NCBI GenBank assembly: GCA_903839465.1
Contig: CAIMCI010000119.1
Location: 1 to 40,125 of the forward strand
Reading direction: 5' to 3'
Length of the DNA stretch: 40,125 nucleotides
Origin: an uncultured Pseudomonadota bacterium
GTDB taxonomy: Bacteria; Pseudomonadota; Gammaproteobacteria; Steroidobacterales; Steroidobacteraceae
Positions 1 through 8,293 of this stretch are shown piece after piece (position 1 is the stretch's first letter; every line of letters starts with the position of its first letter). The notes beneath the pieces are model-generated. The model made no database searches, was not told where the DNA came from, and saw only the letters and a program-made list of their open reading frames with translations. Made by a program: the position numbers and the translations under genes.

Positions 1-84
1 CTCGGTCGTCGTCGTCTTGCCGGCGTCGACGTGGGCGATGATTCCGATATTGCGGATATCGGCAAGCGGGGTAGTGCGGGGCAT
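1..84 (-). CDS. fusA: Elongation factor G, N-terminal 28 codons (cut by window edge)
   Basis: The reverse complement of the first 84 bases begins ATG CCC CGC and reads through [17 protein letters not shown]. That is the G1/P-loop start of translational GTPase EF-G, which drives ribosomal translocation. The P-loop AHVDAGKTT is intact, and the conserved RTTP lead and RNIGI stretch are the EF-G type rather than EF-Tu or LepA. Only this piece is visible, so domains II-V cannot be checked. In most proteobacteria fusA follows rpsG in the str operon. Here the next gene upstream is a fatty-acid transporter, so this may be a second, stand-alone EF-G copy. RF3 (prfC) is a less likely alternative, because its N-terminus differs. 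Confidence 0.9.
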   Translation of the reverse strand, partial: MPRTTPLADIRNIGIIAHVDAGKTTTTE

Positions 85-556
85 AGCTGAAGTTCCGTGA
101 CAGTTTCTGGTGCGATCAAATTCGATCGGGGATTGCGGCAGTGAGGGGCAGCGCCGGCGACGAGCACGACCTCTCCCGACCGTACCCCCATCGGCCAATG
201 GGCGCGGATTTTGACACGGCGCCGGGGGTCGTGACAAAAGGTCCGGTTGCGGGAGACTTCCGCAAGAAATCGTAAAACGGGATGCGACCCGGCTTCGGGA
301 ACGGCGAAACCCGTGCCGCACCGGTTCGCAGCCACGACCGCCGCCGCGCGGCCCGTCACGCGGCCGTGCCTTTACGGTACCGCGAAAAGGTTTCTAATTA
401 ATTGAAAATATTGATAAATAAGACAATTCTGTTGCGGCTTGCGGTGGCCCTCACCGCTCGAGTTCACGGCTGTTCGCCGGCGTGAACCGGTGTCATCTGC
501 GCGTCATGTAGGCGCCCGGCGCGCTGCCCCGGTTGTCCTGAGGCCGGTTTGCCCGT
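85..556. other. Gene-free stretch upstream of fusA with one AT-rich island
   Basis: This 472-base stretch lies between the fusA start and the end of the AtoE-like gene. I see no convincing coding frame: the short open frames are arginine-rich readings of GC-rich DNA. The notable content is a sharply AT-rich island at about 391-428 in an otherwise GC-rich background. On the minus strand it reads TTGTCT, then TTATTTATCAATATTTTC, then AATTAATTAG, and it could hold the fusA promoter or an UP-type element about 310 bases before the start codon. No clear hairpin followed by a T-run was found. Confidence 0.4.
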
Positions 557-1981
557 TCAGCCAGGGATGGCCGGCGGGTGATAGGCGAGGGTCGTGCCGA
601 GTGCCCACAGGAGCAGGATGACAACAGGCAGGCAGATCAGGAATTGCACGACCGTGAAGCCTATGAGGTCGCGCGCCCGCAGGCCGAGCATGCCCAGCAC
701 CGGCAGCATCCAGAACGGGTTGATCAGGTTCGGCAGAGCTTCCGCGGCGTTGTAGATCTGTACTGCCCAGCCGAGGTGGTAGCGAAGCTCGATCGCCGCC
801 TGCATGACGTAGGGCGCTTCGATGATCCACTTACCGCCCCCTGACGGCATGAAGAGCCCCAAGATCGCCGAATACGCGCCCACGACCGGCGCGAAGGTGT
901 CGTGGCTGCACCAGGTGGCAAAGGCGTGGCCGAGGTGTCCAGCGATCGTGTGCCCGTCGGCAGTGGTCGCCGTCGTCATGATCGCGGCGATCGACCCGAG
1001 CAGGGGAAACTGGACCAGGATACCGGTGACTCCGGGGACGCTGTCGGCAACCGCGCGCAGGAATCGTCGAGGCCGCCACTGCAGCAGCAGGCCTGCCGCG
1101 AGAAAGAGCAGGTTGTAGTTGTTCAGGCTGGAGATGGTCGCGCCAAGTCCGCGTGCTGCCGCCTCATGCGCGAGGTAGACCACGATCATCAGCGCCAGGA
1201 ACACGTTGCCCAGCGGGCTGTATTCCAGAAATTCACCCGGCCGCGAAGGTGGCGGCAGCGAGGAGTCCCGAGCGCGAAGGGTGATGCCGAGCTGCGCGGC
1301 GGTGACTGTCCGTCCGGCATCCGGCGCTGTACGCCAGGCAATCCAGACGTTGACGCTCGCGAGGATCGCCGCCAGGAACAGGGACTGCCACAGGAATATC
1401 GTTTCGGTGAACGGGATGACCCCCGTCACCCTGAGCAGCGCCGGTGGCATGCTGCCGGCATTCGCCTGGAGTTGCGCGGCGGACGATGAAAGTCCAAGCG
1501 CCCAGACCGAGCCGGTGCCCAGGCAGCAGGCGGCGCCGGCGGCGCGGTAGTCCACCCTGAGCGGCTCGCGGCGCGCAAGCGCGCGTGCAAGCAGGCTGCC
1601 GAGGACCAGGCTCAGACCCCAATGCACGAGTGATACCAGCAGGCTCGTGGTTGCTACCAGGGCCACCGCACCACGCGGCGAACGCGGCAACCGTGCCAGG
1701 GCATCGACGAGGCGCGCCAGCGGCGGTGAATCCGCGACCACGTAGCCGCCGATGACGATGAAGGCCATCTGCATCGTGAACGGGATCAGACTCCAGAAAC
1801 CGGTTCCGAATTGCACGGCGACCTGCTGGGCCGGCACACCGATCGCGATGGCTGCCAGGGCGACCACCGCGACGGCGACGATGGCAAATCCGAAGGCATC
1901 GGGGAACCAGCGCTCCGCCCACGCGCAGGCGCGCAGGGCAAATCTCGCCAGCGCGGACTCCTGGGCTGCGGGTTCGGTCAT
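557..1981 (-). CDS. Short-chain fatty acid transporter, AtoE family
   Basis: This is a 474-residue polytopic inner-membrane protein of the AtoE/TIGR00366 family, which imports short-chain fatty acids such as butyrate or acetoacetate. Visible family features are the entry ERWFPDAFGFAIV, the early helix GTGFWSLIPFTMQMAFIVIG, VHWGLSLVLG, VIPFTETIF, NNYNLLFL and, near the end, PSGGGKWIIEAPYV followed by NLINPFWMLPVLG. There are roughly ten to twelve hydrophobic segments. I chose the ATG at 1981 because GGAGAG lies seven bases upstream. An in-frame ATG at 2053 would add 24 charged residues, overlap the preceding gene and has a poor ribosome site. It is last in a minus-strand run after the sensor kinase and PhzF-like gene, with about 50 bases to the PhzF stop, and is probably co-transcribed. 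Confidence 0.88.
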   Translation of the reverse strand: MTEPAAQESALARFALRACAWAERWFPDAFGFAIVAVAVVALAAIAIGVPAQQVAVQFGTGFWSLIPFTMQMAFIVIGGYVVADSPPLARLVDALARLPRSPRGAVALVATTSLLVSLVHWGLSLVLGSLLARALARREPLRVDYRAAGAACCLGTGSVWALGLSSSAAQLQANAGSMPPALLRVTGVIPFTETIFLWQSLFLAAILASVNVWIAWRTAPDAGRTVTAAQLGITLRARDSSLPPPSRPGEFLEYSPLGNVFLALMIVVYLAHEAAARGLGATISSLNNYNLLFLAAGLLLQWRPRRFLRAVADSVPGVTGILVQFPLLGSIAAIMTTATTADGHTIAGHLGHAFATWCSHDTFAPVVGAYSAILGLFMPSGGGKWIIEAPYVMQAAIELRYHLGWAVQIYNAAEALPNLINPFWMLPVLGMLGLRARDLIGFTVVQFLICLPVVILLLWALGTTLAYHPPAIPG

Positions 1982-2033
1982 CTCGGCGCTCTCCGGGGTT
2001 CGAGCGGCCTGGTTCCAGAGCTGCCGGCGCCGT

Positions 2034-2900
2034 TCAGGCCGGGCCGCCGACATGCTCGCCGCTAAACAGCGTACGGCTGCTCCCGCCGATCCAGACGGTG
2101 CCGGCGTCGTCGACGCTCACGTGCACGCGCCCGGTTCGCCCGAGGCGCGTGCCCTGGGCCGCGACGTAGGGCGCGCGCACCCTTCCCGTGCGGAGCAGCC
2201 ACTGCGCGACGGAGGCATTCAGGCTGCCGGTGACCGGATCTTCGCGAACGGCTCCGGTATGGTCGCTGAACACGGCGCGGACCTCGATGGCACAGGCCGA
2301 TCCGGCCGGATGCGGGCCGACGATACCAAGGTCGATGCGCCGCCCGTAGCTCGCCGCCGGTTCAAGCGACAGGACACGCTCGGCGGACTCGAGCAGGACG
2401 ATAACCCAGCCGGGACCGTTGTCGCCCCATTGGGCGTCCACTATCGCGTCACGCTCGATGCGCAGGTATACGGCGATTTCGCTGATCAGGGCCTCGTCCA
2501 CCGGGCCGCCGCGTACTAGCGGTGGGGCGGCGAAAGCAAGCCGGTCGGCATCGCGGCGGATCGGCACGAGACCGGCACCGCATTCCTGCACGACCGTTCC
2601 TTCGTTGCGCGGCCGGCCACCCGCCGTCAGCCAGGCGTGGCAGGTCCCGAGGGTCGGATGACCGGCGAAGGGCATCTCGCGGTCAAGCGTGAAGATTCGC
2701 ACCCGGTAGTCCGCGTCGGCCGAGCGCGGCCGCAGCACAAAGGTGGACTCGGACAGGTTGAGCCAACGCGTGATGGCAAGCATCTGTTCGGTCGACAACT
2801 CGTCGGCATCGAGAATGACCGCGAGCGGATTGCCTGTGTAGGCGTCGGCGCCGAACACGTCGACCAGCTGGAAGCGGCGCAGGGTGGATCTTGAATCCAT
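2034..2900 (-). CDS. PhzF-family isomerase/epimerase
   Basis: A 288-residue protein with the PhzF (diaminopimelate epimerase-like) fold. The opening FQLVDVFGADAYTGNPLAVI, the segment NLSESTFVL and the motif IFTLDREMPFAGHPTLGT are family signatures. E51 in NLSES corresponds to the catalytic glutamate of PhzF. Near the C-terminus, EDPVTGSLNASVAQWL matches the conserved DPVTGSA-type loop. Family members are cytosolic dimers catalysing proton shifts on small acids. There is no phenazine gene set nearby, so phenazine synthesis is not implied and the substrate is unknown. The ATG at 2900 lies 5 bases after the kinase stop. Co-transcription of the kinase, PhzF-like and AtoE-like genes is likely. Confidence 0.9.
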   Translation of the reverse strand: MDSRSTLRRFQLVDVFGADAYTGNPLAVILDADELSTEQMLAITRWLNLSESTFVLRPRSADADYRVRIFTLDREMPFAGHPTLGTCHAWLTAGGRPRNEGTVVQECGAGLVPIRRDADRLAFAAPPLVRGGPVDEALISEIAVYLRIERDAIVDAQWGDNGPGWVIVLLESAERVLSLEPAASYGRRIDLGIVGPHPAGSACAIEVRAVFSDHTGAVREDPVTGSLNASVAQWLLRTGRVRAPYVAAQGTRLGRTGRVHVSVDDAGTVWIGGSSRTLFSGEHVGGPA

Positions 2901-2905
2901 GACGC

Positions 2906-5596
2906 TCAGCCCGGTCTCGTGCGTCGCGCGGGCTCGATCGGCCCGCGACGAAACGTGCAGCTAAGGCGCACGCCCGACGGTTCGACGCTGTGGATGCTCA
3001 GGGTCCCGCCAATGAGGCGGGCGCGGTGCGCCATGATCCGCAAACCGAGGCCCTGCGACGGACCGGCTGCGCCGGGCAATCCGCGGCCGTCGTCGGTAAC
3101 CAACAGCAGGCCCTGTCCGTCCTGCAGGCGGATGCGCACCCGGATGGTCGTGGCGCTGCCGTGCCTCGCGGCATTGTTGATGGCCTCCTGCACGATTCGG
3201 TAGAGATGATTGGCGACGCCGTGGTCGAGTCCCTGGTCTGCGCCGTCATCCACCGCGACCTCGACCGCTACGGCGCCCATGCGCATCATCCGTTGGGCCA
3301 GCGTGCGCAGCGCGGTTGCAAAGCCGCCCTGCTCGGAAGCGAACGGAGAAAGGCCGTGGGCAATCTGCCGGGCGTTCGTAACGGCATCGCCTACGGCGCC
3401 CAGCACCCGGTCGAAGTCCGCGATGTCCACTTCGCTGTTCGCGACCACCCGGCGCTTGAGGGCCGCGATCATCAGGCCGATGCCCGTCAGCTCCTGGCCA
3501 AGTCCGTCGTGCAGGTCGTAGCTCAGGCGCTCCTGCTCGCGGTGAGTGGCTTCAAGCAACGCGTGCTCGAGCTCGTGGCGCTCGGTAATGTCCTGCACCA
3601 CGCCGAAGACCGTCAAACCGGCACCGCCCCGCTCGTCGACCTGGCCGGCGACGCGCAGCCAGATGAGTCGCCCCTCGTCGGTATGGGCAGGCACGGACAG
3701 GTCGAACGGCGTGCCGTTCTGGCGGGCGTCGTCGATCGCCTCCAGCACCAGGTCCTGACCGGGATCGGCGAACCGGGCGATGAAGGTCTCGAGCGTCGGA
3801 ACGCTGCGCAACGGATCCACGCCGAATATCCGCAGCGTCTCGGACGTCAGGATCAGGTGGCCCATGCGATCGAGTTCAAAGCCACCGGTCTGGCCGACGC
3901 TCTGGGTCTTTTCGAGCAGCAGGGATTGGCGACGCAGGGTGTGCTCGGCGCGGCGCCGCTCAGTCGTGTCGTGCAATACGCCGAGGTGCACGCCCGGCAG
4001 TACGTTGGCGACGGCACGGATGTCGACGAACAGGCGTCGCCCGTCGCGTCGTGCAACGATGCCCTGCCCGTCGAGTGCGCCGTCAGTGAGCAGTCGTTGC
4101 CACATGGCCGCTGCGGCGGACTGTTCGTCGGCCGGTATCCAGTCCGCGGGTGTCGTCCCCAGCAGCTGCTCGCGGGGAACGTCGAACAACCGGCAGGCAG
4201 CGGGGTTGGCGTCGACGCAGCGGCCCCGATCGTCCGCCAGGATGATCGCGTCGCGGGTGCCGTCGAACAGGGCCTGCAGGCGGCGCTGCTCAGACTCCGC
4301 GCGCAACTCCGCTGCGCGCCGCCGCAACTCGTTGCGACGTGATTCGATGAGCTGGGCACAGGTCGCGAGCAGCGGCGCCAGGAACTGCACGAGTGTCTGA
4401 TCGTAGCCGGACGGGCGATTGGCGACACCGACCATGCCGATGATCCTGCCCTTGTATGCGAACGGCAGGCCGAGGAACTTGTTGAGCGGCGGGTGTCCCG
4501 GTGGCAGACCGCCGCGCCGTGCATCGTTGTACGGGTCGTTGGCGATGACCGGCTGGTGCGTCCTGATGACGTGGCCAAACAGGGAATACAGATTCCGAAA
4601 CTCTACGCCGTTGGCCTCGCTGGCGGCGTAGAGGGCTCGTGTCTCGTCGTTCCAGGCAATGTTCGTCCAGGCATGGACCTTGAGGAATGGCGGGCCGTCG
4701 GAATCGATGATTTCGCCGATGAACCCGTATTCGCTGTCGGTGACCCGAAGCAGTACGCGCAGCAGCTGGTCAAAGGCGACTCGCGAGTCTCCGGTGGTGA
4801 CGTCGTGCAGTTCTGCCTCGAGAATTCCGTGGAGCAGGTGCTCCGAGCGGCGCAGTTGCGCCTCGGTATCCCGTCGCGCCGTGATGTCCCGCAGGATCCA
4901 TACGGCTTCCGGCGGGTCCATGGAGTCCGGCAGCGGCATTACCCGCGCCTCTACCCAGCGCGCGCGCCGTCCGCGGCAGGCGACCGGAAACTCGACCGTG
5001 GCCGGGAGGTTGCCCCAACATTCGCGATCCGCCAGGGGATGACCGGCTCCGTCAGCCGCGGCTGCAGCCAGCGCGCTGGCGGGCTTGCCCAGAAGGTCGT
5101 CGGCGGCAGTGCCGGTCAGTCCCGTGTAGCCGGCGCTGACATAGCGAATGAGGTCGGGTCGCCCGGTGACAGAATCGATCGAGGTGACGACGATCGCTTC
5201 CTGGTCGGCTATTGCTCGGGCGGCCTCTTCCCTGCGCAGGCCGGCGCGCCGTTCGGGTGCGAGTACCTGATCGGCGAGGGCCAGCGACAGCAGGCGGAGC
5301 TTGCCGCCCACGTCATCGATGACGGTCGCCGTGGCGTTGACCGGGAGCAGGCTGCCGTCGCGGTGGCGCGCAAACACGTGCGCGCTGCCGACCAGCTGGG
5401 CGGCGTCAGGAAGTACGCCCGCGAGCGGCGCATCTAACAGGGCGACACGGTCGAACCCCAGTAACGCGAGCGCCGCGTCGTTCACCACGGCAATCCGCCC
5501 GTCGGTCGTCGCTGCCAGCACCGGCGTTGCGAAGGCGTGTACCAGGTCGCTGAGGCCACTCGGCGCACGCCGTGCCGAGTCGTCAGGCTTCGCCAT
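2906..5596 (-). CDS. PAS/GAF sensor histidine kinase, NarL/HisKA_3 type
   Basis: This 896-residue kinase has no obvious membrane segment and is probably cytosolic. The apparent order is PAS (about 15-108), PAS/PAC (about 115-245), GAF (about 265-430, with LGLPFAYKGRIIGMVGVANR), two more PAS domains (about 455-565 and 575-690), HisKA_3 dimerisation domain and HATPase. The phospho-acceptor is H696 in YDLHDGLGQEL. The ATPase shows EAINNAARHG (N box) and DDGRGLPG followed by GLGLRIMAHRARLIGG (G boxes). The ATG at 5596 has GGAGGGG five bases upstream, whereas the open frame extends to an ATG at 5698 with no such site. No response regulator is adjacent, so its partner is elsewhere. It leads the operon with the PhzF-like and AtoE-like genes. 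The signal is unknown; the GAF and multiple PAS domains suggest a small soluble ligand or redox cue. Confidence 0.9.
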   Translation of the reverse strand: MAKPDDSARRAPSGLSDLVHAFATPVLAATTDGRIAVVNDAALALLGFDRVALLDAPLAGVLPDAAQLVGSAHVFARHRDGSLLPVNATATVIDDVGGKLRLLSLALADQVLAPERRAGLRREEAARAIADQEAIVVTSIDSVTGRPDLIRYVSAGYTGLTGTAADDLLGKPASALAAAAADGAGHPLADRECWGNLPATVEFPVACRGRRARWVEARVMPLPDSMDPPEAVWILRDITARRDTEAQLRRSEHLLHGILEAELHDVTTGDSRVAFDQLLRVLLRVTDSEYGFIGEIIDSDGPPFLKVHAWTNIAWNDETRALYAASEANGVEFRNLYSLFGHVIRTHQPVIANDPYNDARRGGLPPGHPPLNKFLGLPFAYKGRIIGMVGVANRPSGYDQTLVQFLAPLLATCAQLIESRRNELRRRAAELRAESEQRRLQALFDGTRDAIILADDRGRCVDANPAACRLFDVPREQLLGTTPADWIPADEQSAAAAMWQRLLTDGALDGQGIVARRDGRRLFVDIRAVANVLPGVHLGVLHDTTERRRAEHTLRRQSLLLEKTQSVGQTGGFELDRMGHLILTSETLRIFGVDPLRSVPTLETFIARFADPGQDLVLEAIDDARQNGTPFDLSVPAHTDEGRLIWLRVAGQVDERGGAGLTVFGVVQDITERHELEHALLEATHREQERLSYDLHDGLGQELTGIGLMIAALKRRVVANSEVDIADFDRVLGAVGDAVTNARQIAHGLSPFASEQGGFATALRTLAQRMMRMGAVAVEVAVDDGADQGLDHGVANHLYRIVQEAINNAARHGSATTIRVRIRLQDGQGLLLVTDDGRGLPGAAGPSQGLGLRIMAHRARLIGGTLSIHSVEPSGVRLSCTFRRGPIEPARRTRPG

Positions 5597-5846
5597 CGCT
5601 GCCCCTCCGATGCCCATGGCCTGATGCGCTGCGACGGGAGTCCCGCTGTCCTGGTGCCCGACTTCCCGTGCCGCTATTGTTTGGCGCGGTGCCAGCATAC
5701 CGCAGAAGCGGGTCGTCGAAACCCGGCGCGCGGGCCGCCAAGTGGCCGGCGCAGTGCCTTCTGGTTATGATCTGTCAGGGAAGGGGGATCGCTGGCGGAG
5801 GGTTCTGCCGGTGGGTCGCCGAGTCCGACTGCCGAACGGGGGAACT

Positions 5847-6272
5847 GTGGCTGCAGAGTCCGCCAGACTGACGCGTTGGATGGCGACGGCCGCTGCCGTC
5901 GCCGCCCTCGCGGCGTGCGTGACCGAACCCGCGCCGCAGCGCATGAACTTTGGCGAACTGGCCCTCGCAGACCGCGTTCGGATCGCCGACCGCGAGGCGG
6001 GCTCTCGCGCGGACATCAGGGACGTGAATGACCCGTCCACGGTTGCCGCTTTCTACCAGGTCGTCGCCACGAGGCCGGACGGCTGGCACCGGCCGTGGAC
6101 CGAGTCGCCAAATCCGCGCTACACCGTGACCTTCAGTCGGAGCGGAAAGGATCTCGGGAGCTACGGCGTCGGCTCCAGTTACCTGGTCGCCGATGGCTAC
6201 GTCCGTAACCTGGCAGGGGCCGACCTGCGAGCCGTGTTATCCCTCGTCCAGGCGGCCGGCCCCCTGCCCTGA
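5847..6272 (+). CDS. Small predicted lipoprotein, function unknown
   Basis: I do not recognise the family. From a GTG at 5847, preceded by CGGGGGAA, the 141-residue product has a charged start, a hydrophobic run MATAAAVAALAAC with a good lipobox (LAAC) and an acidic mature part. The C-terminal half (FYQVVATRPDGW, then PRYTVTFSRSGKDLGSYGVG, then VADGYVRNLAGADLRAVLSL) looks like a compact alpha/beta domain. The open frame begins earlier, at 5742, but the extra residues are arginine-rich and unlike a signal peptide. An alternative start is the ATG at residue 12 of this call. A weak promoter-like TATGAT lies at 5766-5771. It is divergent from the sensor kinase and convergent with the SYLF gene. 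Confidence 0.6.
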   Translation: MAAESARLTRWMATAAAVAALAACVTEPAPQRMNFGELALADRVRIADREAGSRADIRDVNDPSTVAAFYQVVATRPDGWHRPWTESPNPRYTVTFSRSGKDLGSYGVGSSYLVADGYVRNLAGADLRAVLSLVQAAGPLP

Positions 6273-6302
6273 ACGGCACGCTACGGGTCCGCCCGCGCGG
6301 TT

Positions 6303-7142
6303 TCAGCGCGGTGGGTCGAGCGGAAAGGTCGTTGCGCCGCCGGATTCCAGGCCTTTGTCGTCGGGGCGGGGATTGGCCGGAGCGCCACCGTTGGCCGCGT
6401 CTCTCGGCGTTCCGGCCGCCGGCGTCGCAGCCGGCGTCTGGGTCGGCGGCATTCCGCCCCGAACCAGGCGATCGACCGCCCCGACCAGTGCCGTGGCGCT
6501 GGCCGGAGGCCGCGCCTTGCCGGCGAAGATCTCCGACGCGAGCAGGCCATCCTGGCCGTAGTAGCGGGAGTTGGCGCCGTGATCGACGCTCATTGACGTG
6601 CCGTCCACGGCAACGCCCGCGAACAGGCCCTGGGCGCGCGAATAGGAGTAGACCTCGGCGCTGAAGCCGAGATCCGTCGCGCCGGACATGTGCCGGCCTA
6701 CCGGGCCGATGGCGCCGGCAAGGTCGACGCCAATAGTGACCTTGCCGCCACTGAGGCCCTCGATCCCGCGGCGGGTCGTGAACACGAGAATCACGTCCGC
6801 CGCTTCCACCCCGAACTGGAAGCCGACGTTACCTCCGGCAAGGGTGAGAAAGGCGGGGTTCGACCAGTCGCCCTTGGCGTCCCGAACCATGACCACTCCC
6901 CTGCCGAGACGGCCGCCGAAGATGACGGCCCCCTTGATCACGCTGGGGAATATCGCGATGCCCTGGGCACGCTCGAGCAGCCGATCCGGGATCGAAAGGT
7001 CGGGCATCTGCTGCCACTGGTCGAGAATGGCGGTCGCGGCGATGATTCGCGACTCTTCCTTGGTGGGGGCGGCTACGGCCGGAAGCGCTGCGACCGCAAG
7101 CCCCGCAATCACAAGCCAAGTCCTCGCACAGACCGATAGCAT
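6303..7142 (-). CDS. SYLF (Ysc84-type) lipid-binding domain protein, exported
   Basis: A 279-residue protein with a signal peptide (hydrophobic VIAGLAVAALPAVAA) followed by a SYLF/DUF500 domain. Characteristic stretches are LERAQGIAIFPSVIKGAVIF, GGRLGRGVVMVRD, PAFLTLAGGNVGFQFGVEA and, further on, GLSGGKVTIGVDLAGAIGPVG. The SYLF fold binds phosphoinositides in eukaryotes. Bacterial versions are periplasmic or outer-membrane-associated and of unclear role. The last 45 residues are a proline/alanine/glycine-rich tail outside the domain. The ATG at 7142 has GGGAGGAG six bases upstream; the open frame runs back to a GTG at 7262 with no export signal. Only about 155 bases separate it from the divergent apbE start, so the two may share a control region. 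Confidence 0.87.
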   Translation of the reverse strand: MLSVCARTWLVIAGLAVAALPAVAAPTKEESRIIAATAILDQWQQMPDLSIPDRLLERAQGIAIFPSVIKGAVIFGGRLGRGVVMVRDAKGDWSNPAFLTLAGGNVGFQFGVEAADVILVFTTRRGIEGLSGGKVTIGVDLAGAIGPVGRHMSGATDLGFSAEVYSYSRAQGLFAGVAVDGTSMSVDHGANSRYYGQDGLLASEIFAGKARPPASATALVGAVDRLVRGGMPPTQTPAATPAAGTPRDAANGGAPANPRPDDKGLESGGATTFPLDPPR

Positions 7143-7297
7143 CGCGTCTCCTCCCGACGGGTCCGCGCCCGTCCAGTCCCAACCGCCCGGTCGACCTGTA
7201 GACCATTCCTCGGCGCTATTTGTTCCCCGCGCCGCCGAGGTCGATTCCGCGCGGCCTTTCACGTGCGATAATGATACTACGTCCGAGGAGTGAAACC

Positions 7298-8293
7298 GTG
7301 CTGACCCGATCCCTGACCGGCCTTGCCTGCGTGTTCCTGTGCGCCGGAACGGCGCATGCGGATTGGATGTCCCGCGAGGACGCGGTGATGGGCACCCGTG
7401 TCTACGCCGAGGTGTGGGATGACAATCCCGCGCACGGTGCCCAGGCGCTCGATGCGGTCATTGACTTCATGCGCCATGTGAACGAGCTGATGAGTCACTA
7501 CCTTCCGGACAGCCAGCTCAGTCGCATTAACGCGCGGGCCGGCGTCGAGCCGGTGGTCGTTGATCCGGAACTCTTCGATGTCATCCAGAAATCCGTTCAT
7601 TACTCCGAGCTGACCGACGGTGCTTTCGATATCACGTATGCCAGCGTCGGTTATCTGTACGATTACCGCCGACACGTCCATCCGACCGACGCCGCGATCA
7701 AGGCGGCCCTGCCGTCGGTTGACTTCCGCAGCCTATTGCTTGATCCGGTCGCGCATTCGGTGAGATTCGCCAAGCCCGGCATGCGCATCGATCTCGGAGG
7801 TATCGCCAAGGGTTGGGCGGCTGACCGGTGCATCGAGATGCTGCGTGATCGCTTCGGGATCAGGAACGCCATCGTCACGGCCGGCGGCGATTCGCGTCTG
7901 CTCGGAGACCGACGGGGCAAGCCCTGGATCATCGCGATCCGGAATCCTTTCGACCGTGATCATATCGTCACCAAGATTCCACTCGCCGATGTCGGAGTAT
8001 CGACATCCGGTGACTACGAGCATTTCTTCGAAGAGGGCGGTGTTCGGTATCACCACATTCTGGATCCGAAGACCGGCAAAAGCCCGACGGAAATACGCGG
8101 CGTGACGATCATCGGCCCGACGGCGACCGATACGGAAGGATTCTCAAAGGGCGTATTCGTCAAGGGGCCCGTTGAGGGACTCAAGCTGATCGAGCGGAAC
8201 CCAGGCCTCGATGCCGTGGTCATCGACAAGAACGGAAAGGTTACCTACTCGAAGGGACTTGAACCGCCACCGGTCAAGGCGCCTCAGAAGTAG
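7298..8293 (+). CDS. apbE: FAD:protein FMN transferase (ApbE family)
   Basis: ApbE-family enzymes act outside the cytosol, splitting FAD and linking FMN through a phosphoester to a Thr/Ser of target proteins, using Mg2+. The 331-residue product has a signal peptide (LTGLACVFLCAGTAHA, then DWMSRED) and the family motifs AVMGTRVYAEVW, RIDLGGIAKGWAAD, VTAGGDSRLLG, STSGDYEHFF and YHHILDPKTGKSP, followed by TDTEGFSKGVFV. No lipobox is seen. The GTG at 7298 is preceded by GAGGAG; the open frame extends to 7220 without one. It converges on the DUF3570 gene, and their 3' ends overlap by 10 bases. A DUF3570 protein carrying a flavinylation-like motif next door is the obvious candidate substrate (inference). 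Confidence 0.95.
   Translation: MLTRSLTGLACVFLCAGTAHADWMSREDAVMGTRVYAEVWDDNPAHGAQALDAVIDFMRHVNELMSHYLPDSQLSRINARAGVEPVVVDPELFDVIQKSVHYSELTDGAFDITYASVGYLYDYRRHVHPTDAAIKAALPSVDFRSLLLDPVAHSVRFAKPGMRIDLGGIAKGWAADRCIEMLRDRFGIRNAIVTAGGDSRLLGDRRGKPWIIAIRNPFDRDHIVTKIPLADVGVSTSGDYEHFFEEGGVRYHHILDPKTGKSPTEIRGVTIIGPTATDTEGFSKGVFVKGPVEGLKLIERNPGLDAVVIDKNGKVTYSKGLEPPPVKAPQK

Noticed and set aside
2034-2900. Phenazine biosynthesis from the PhzF-like gene
   Set aside because: No other phz gene is nearby, and PhzF-like proteins are widespread in organisms without phenazines.
2990-5437. Long plus-strand open frames (450 and 314 codons) opposite the sensor kinase
   Set aside because: The minus strand encodes continuous PAS, GAF, HisKA_3 and HATPase motifs. 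The plus-strand readings have no recognisable domain and reflect high GC.
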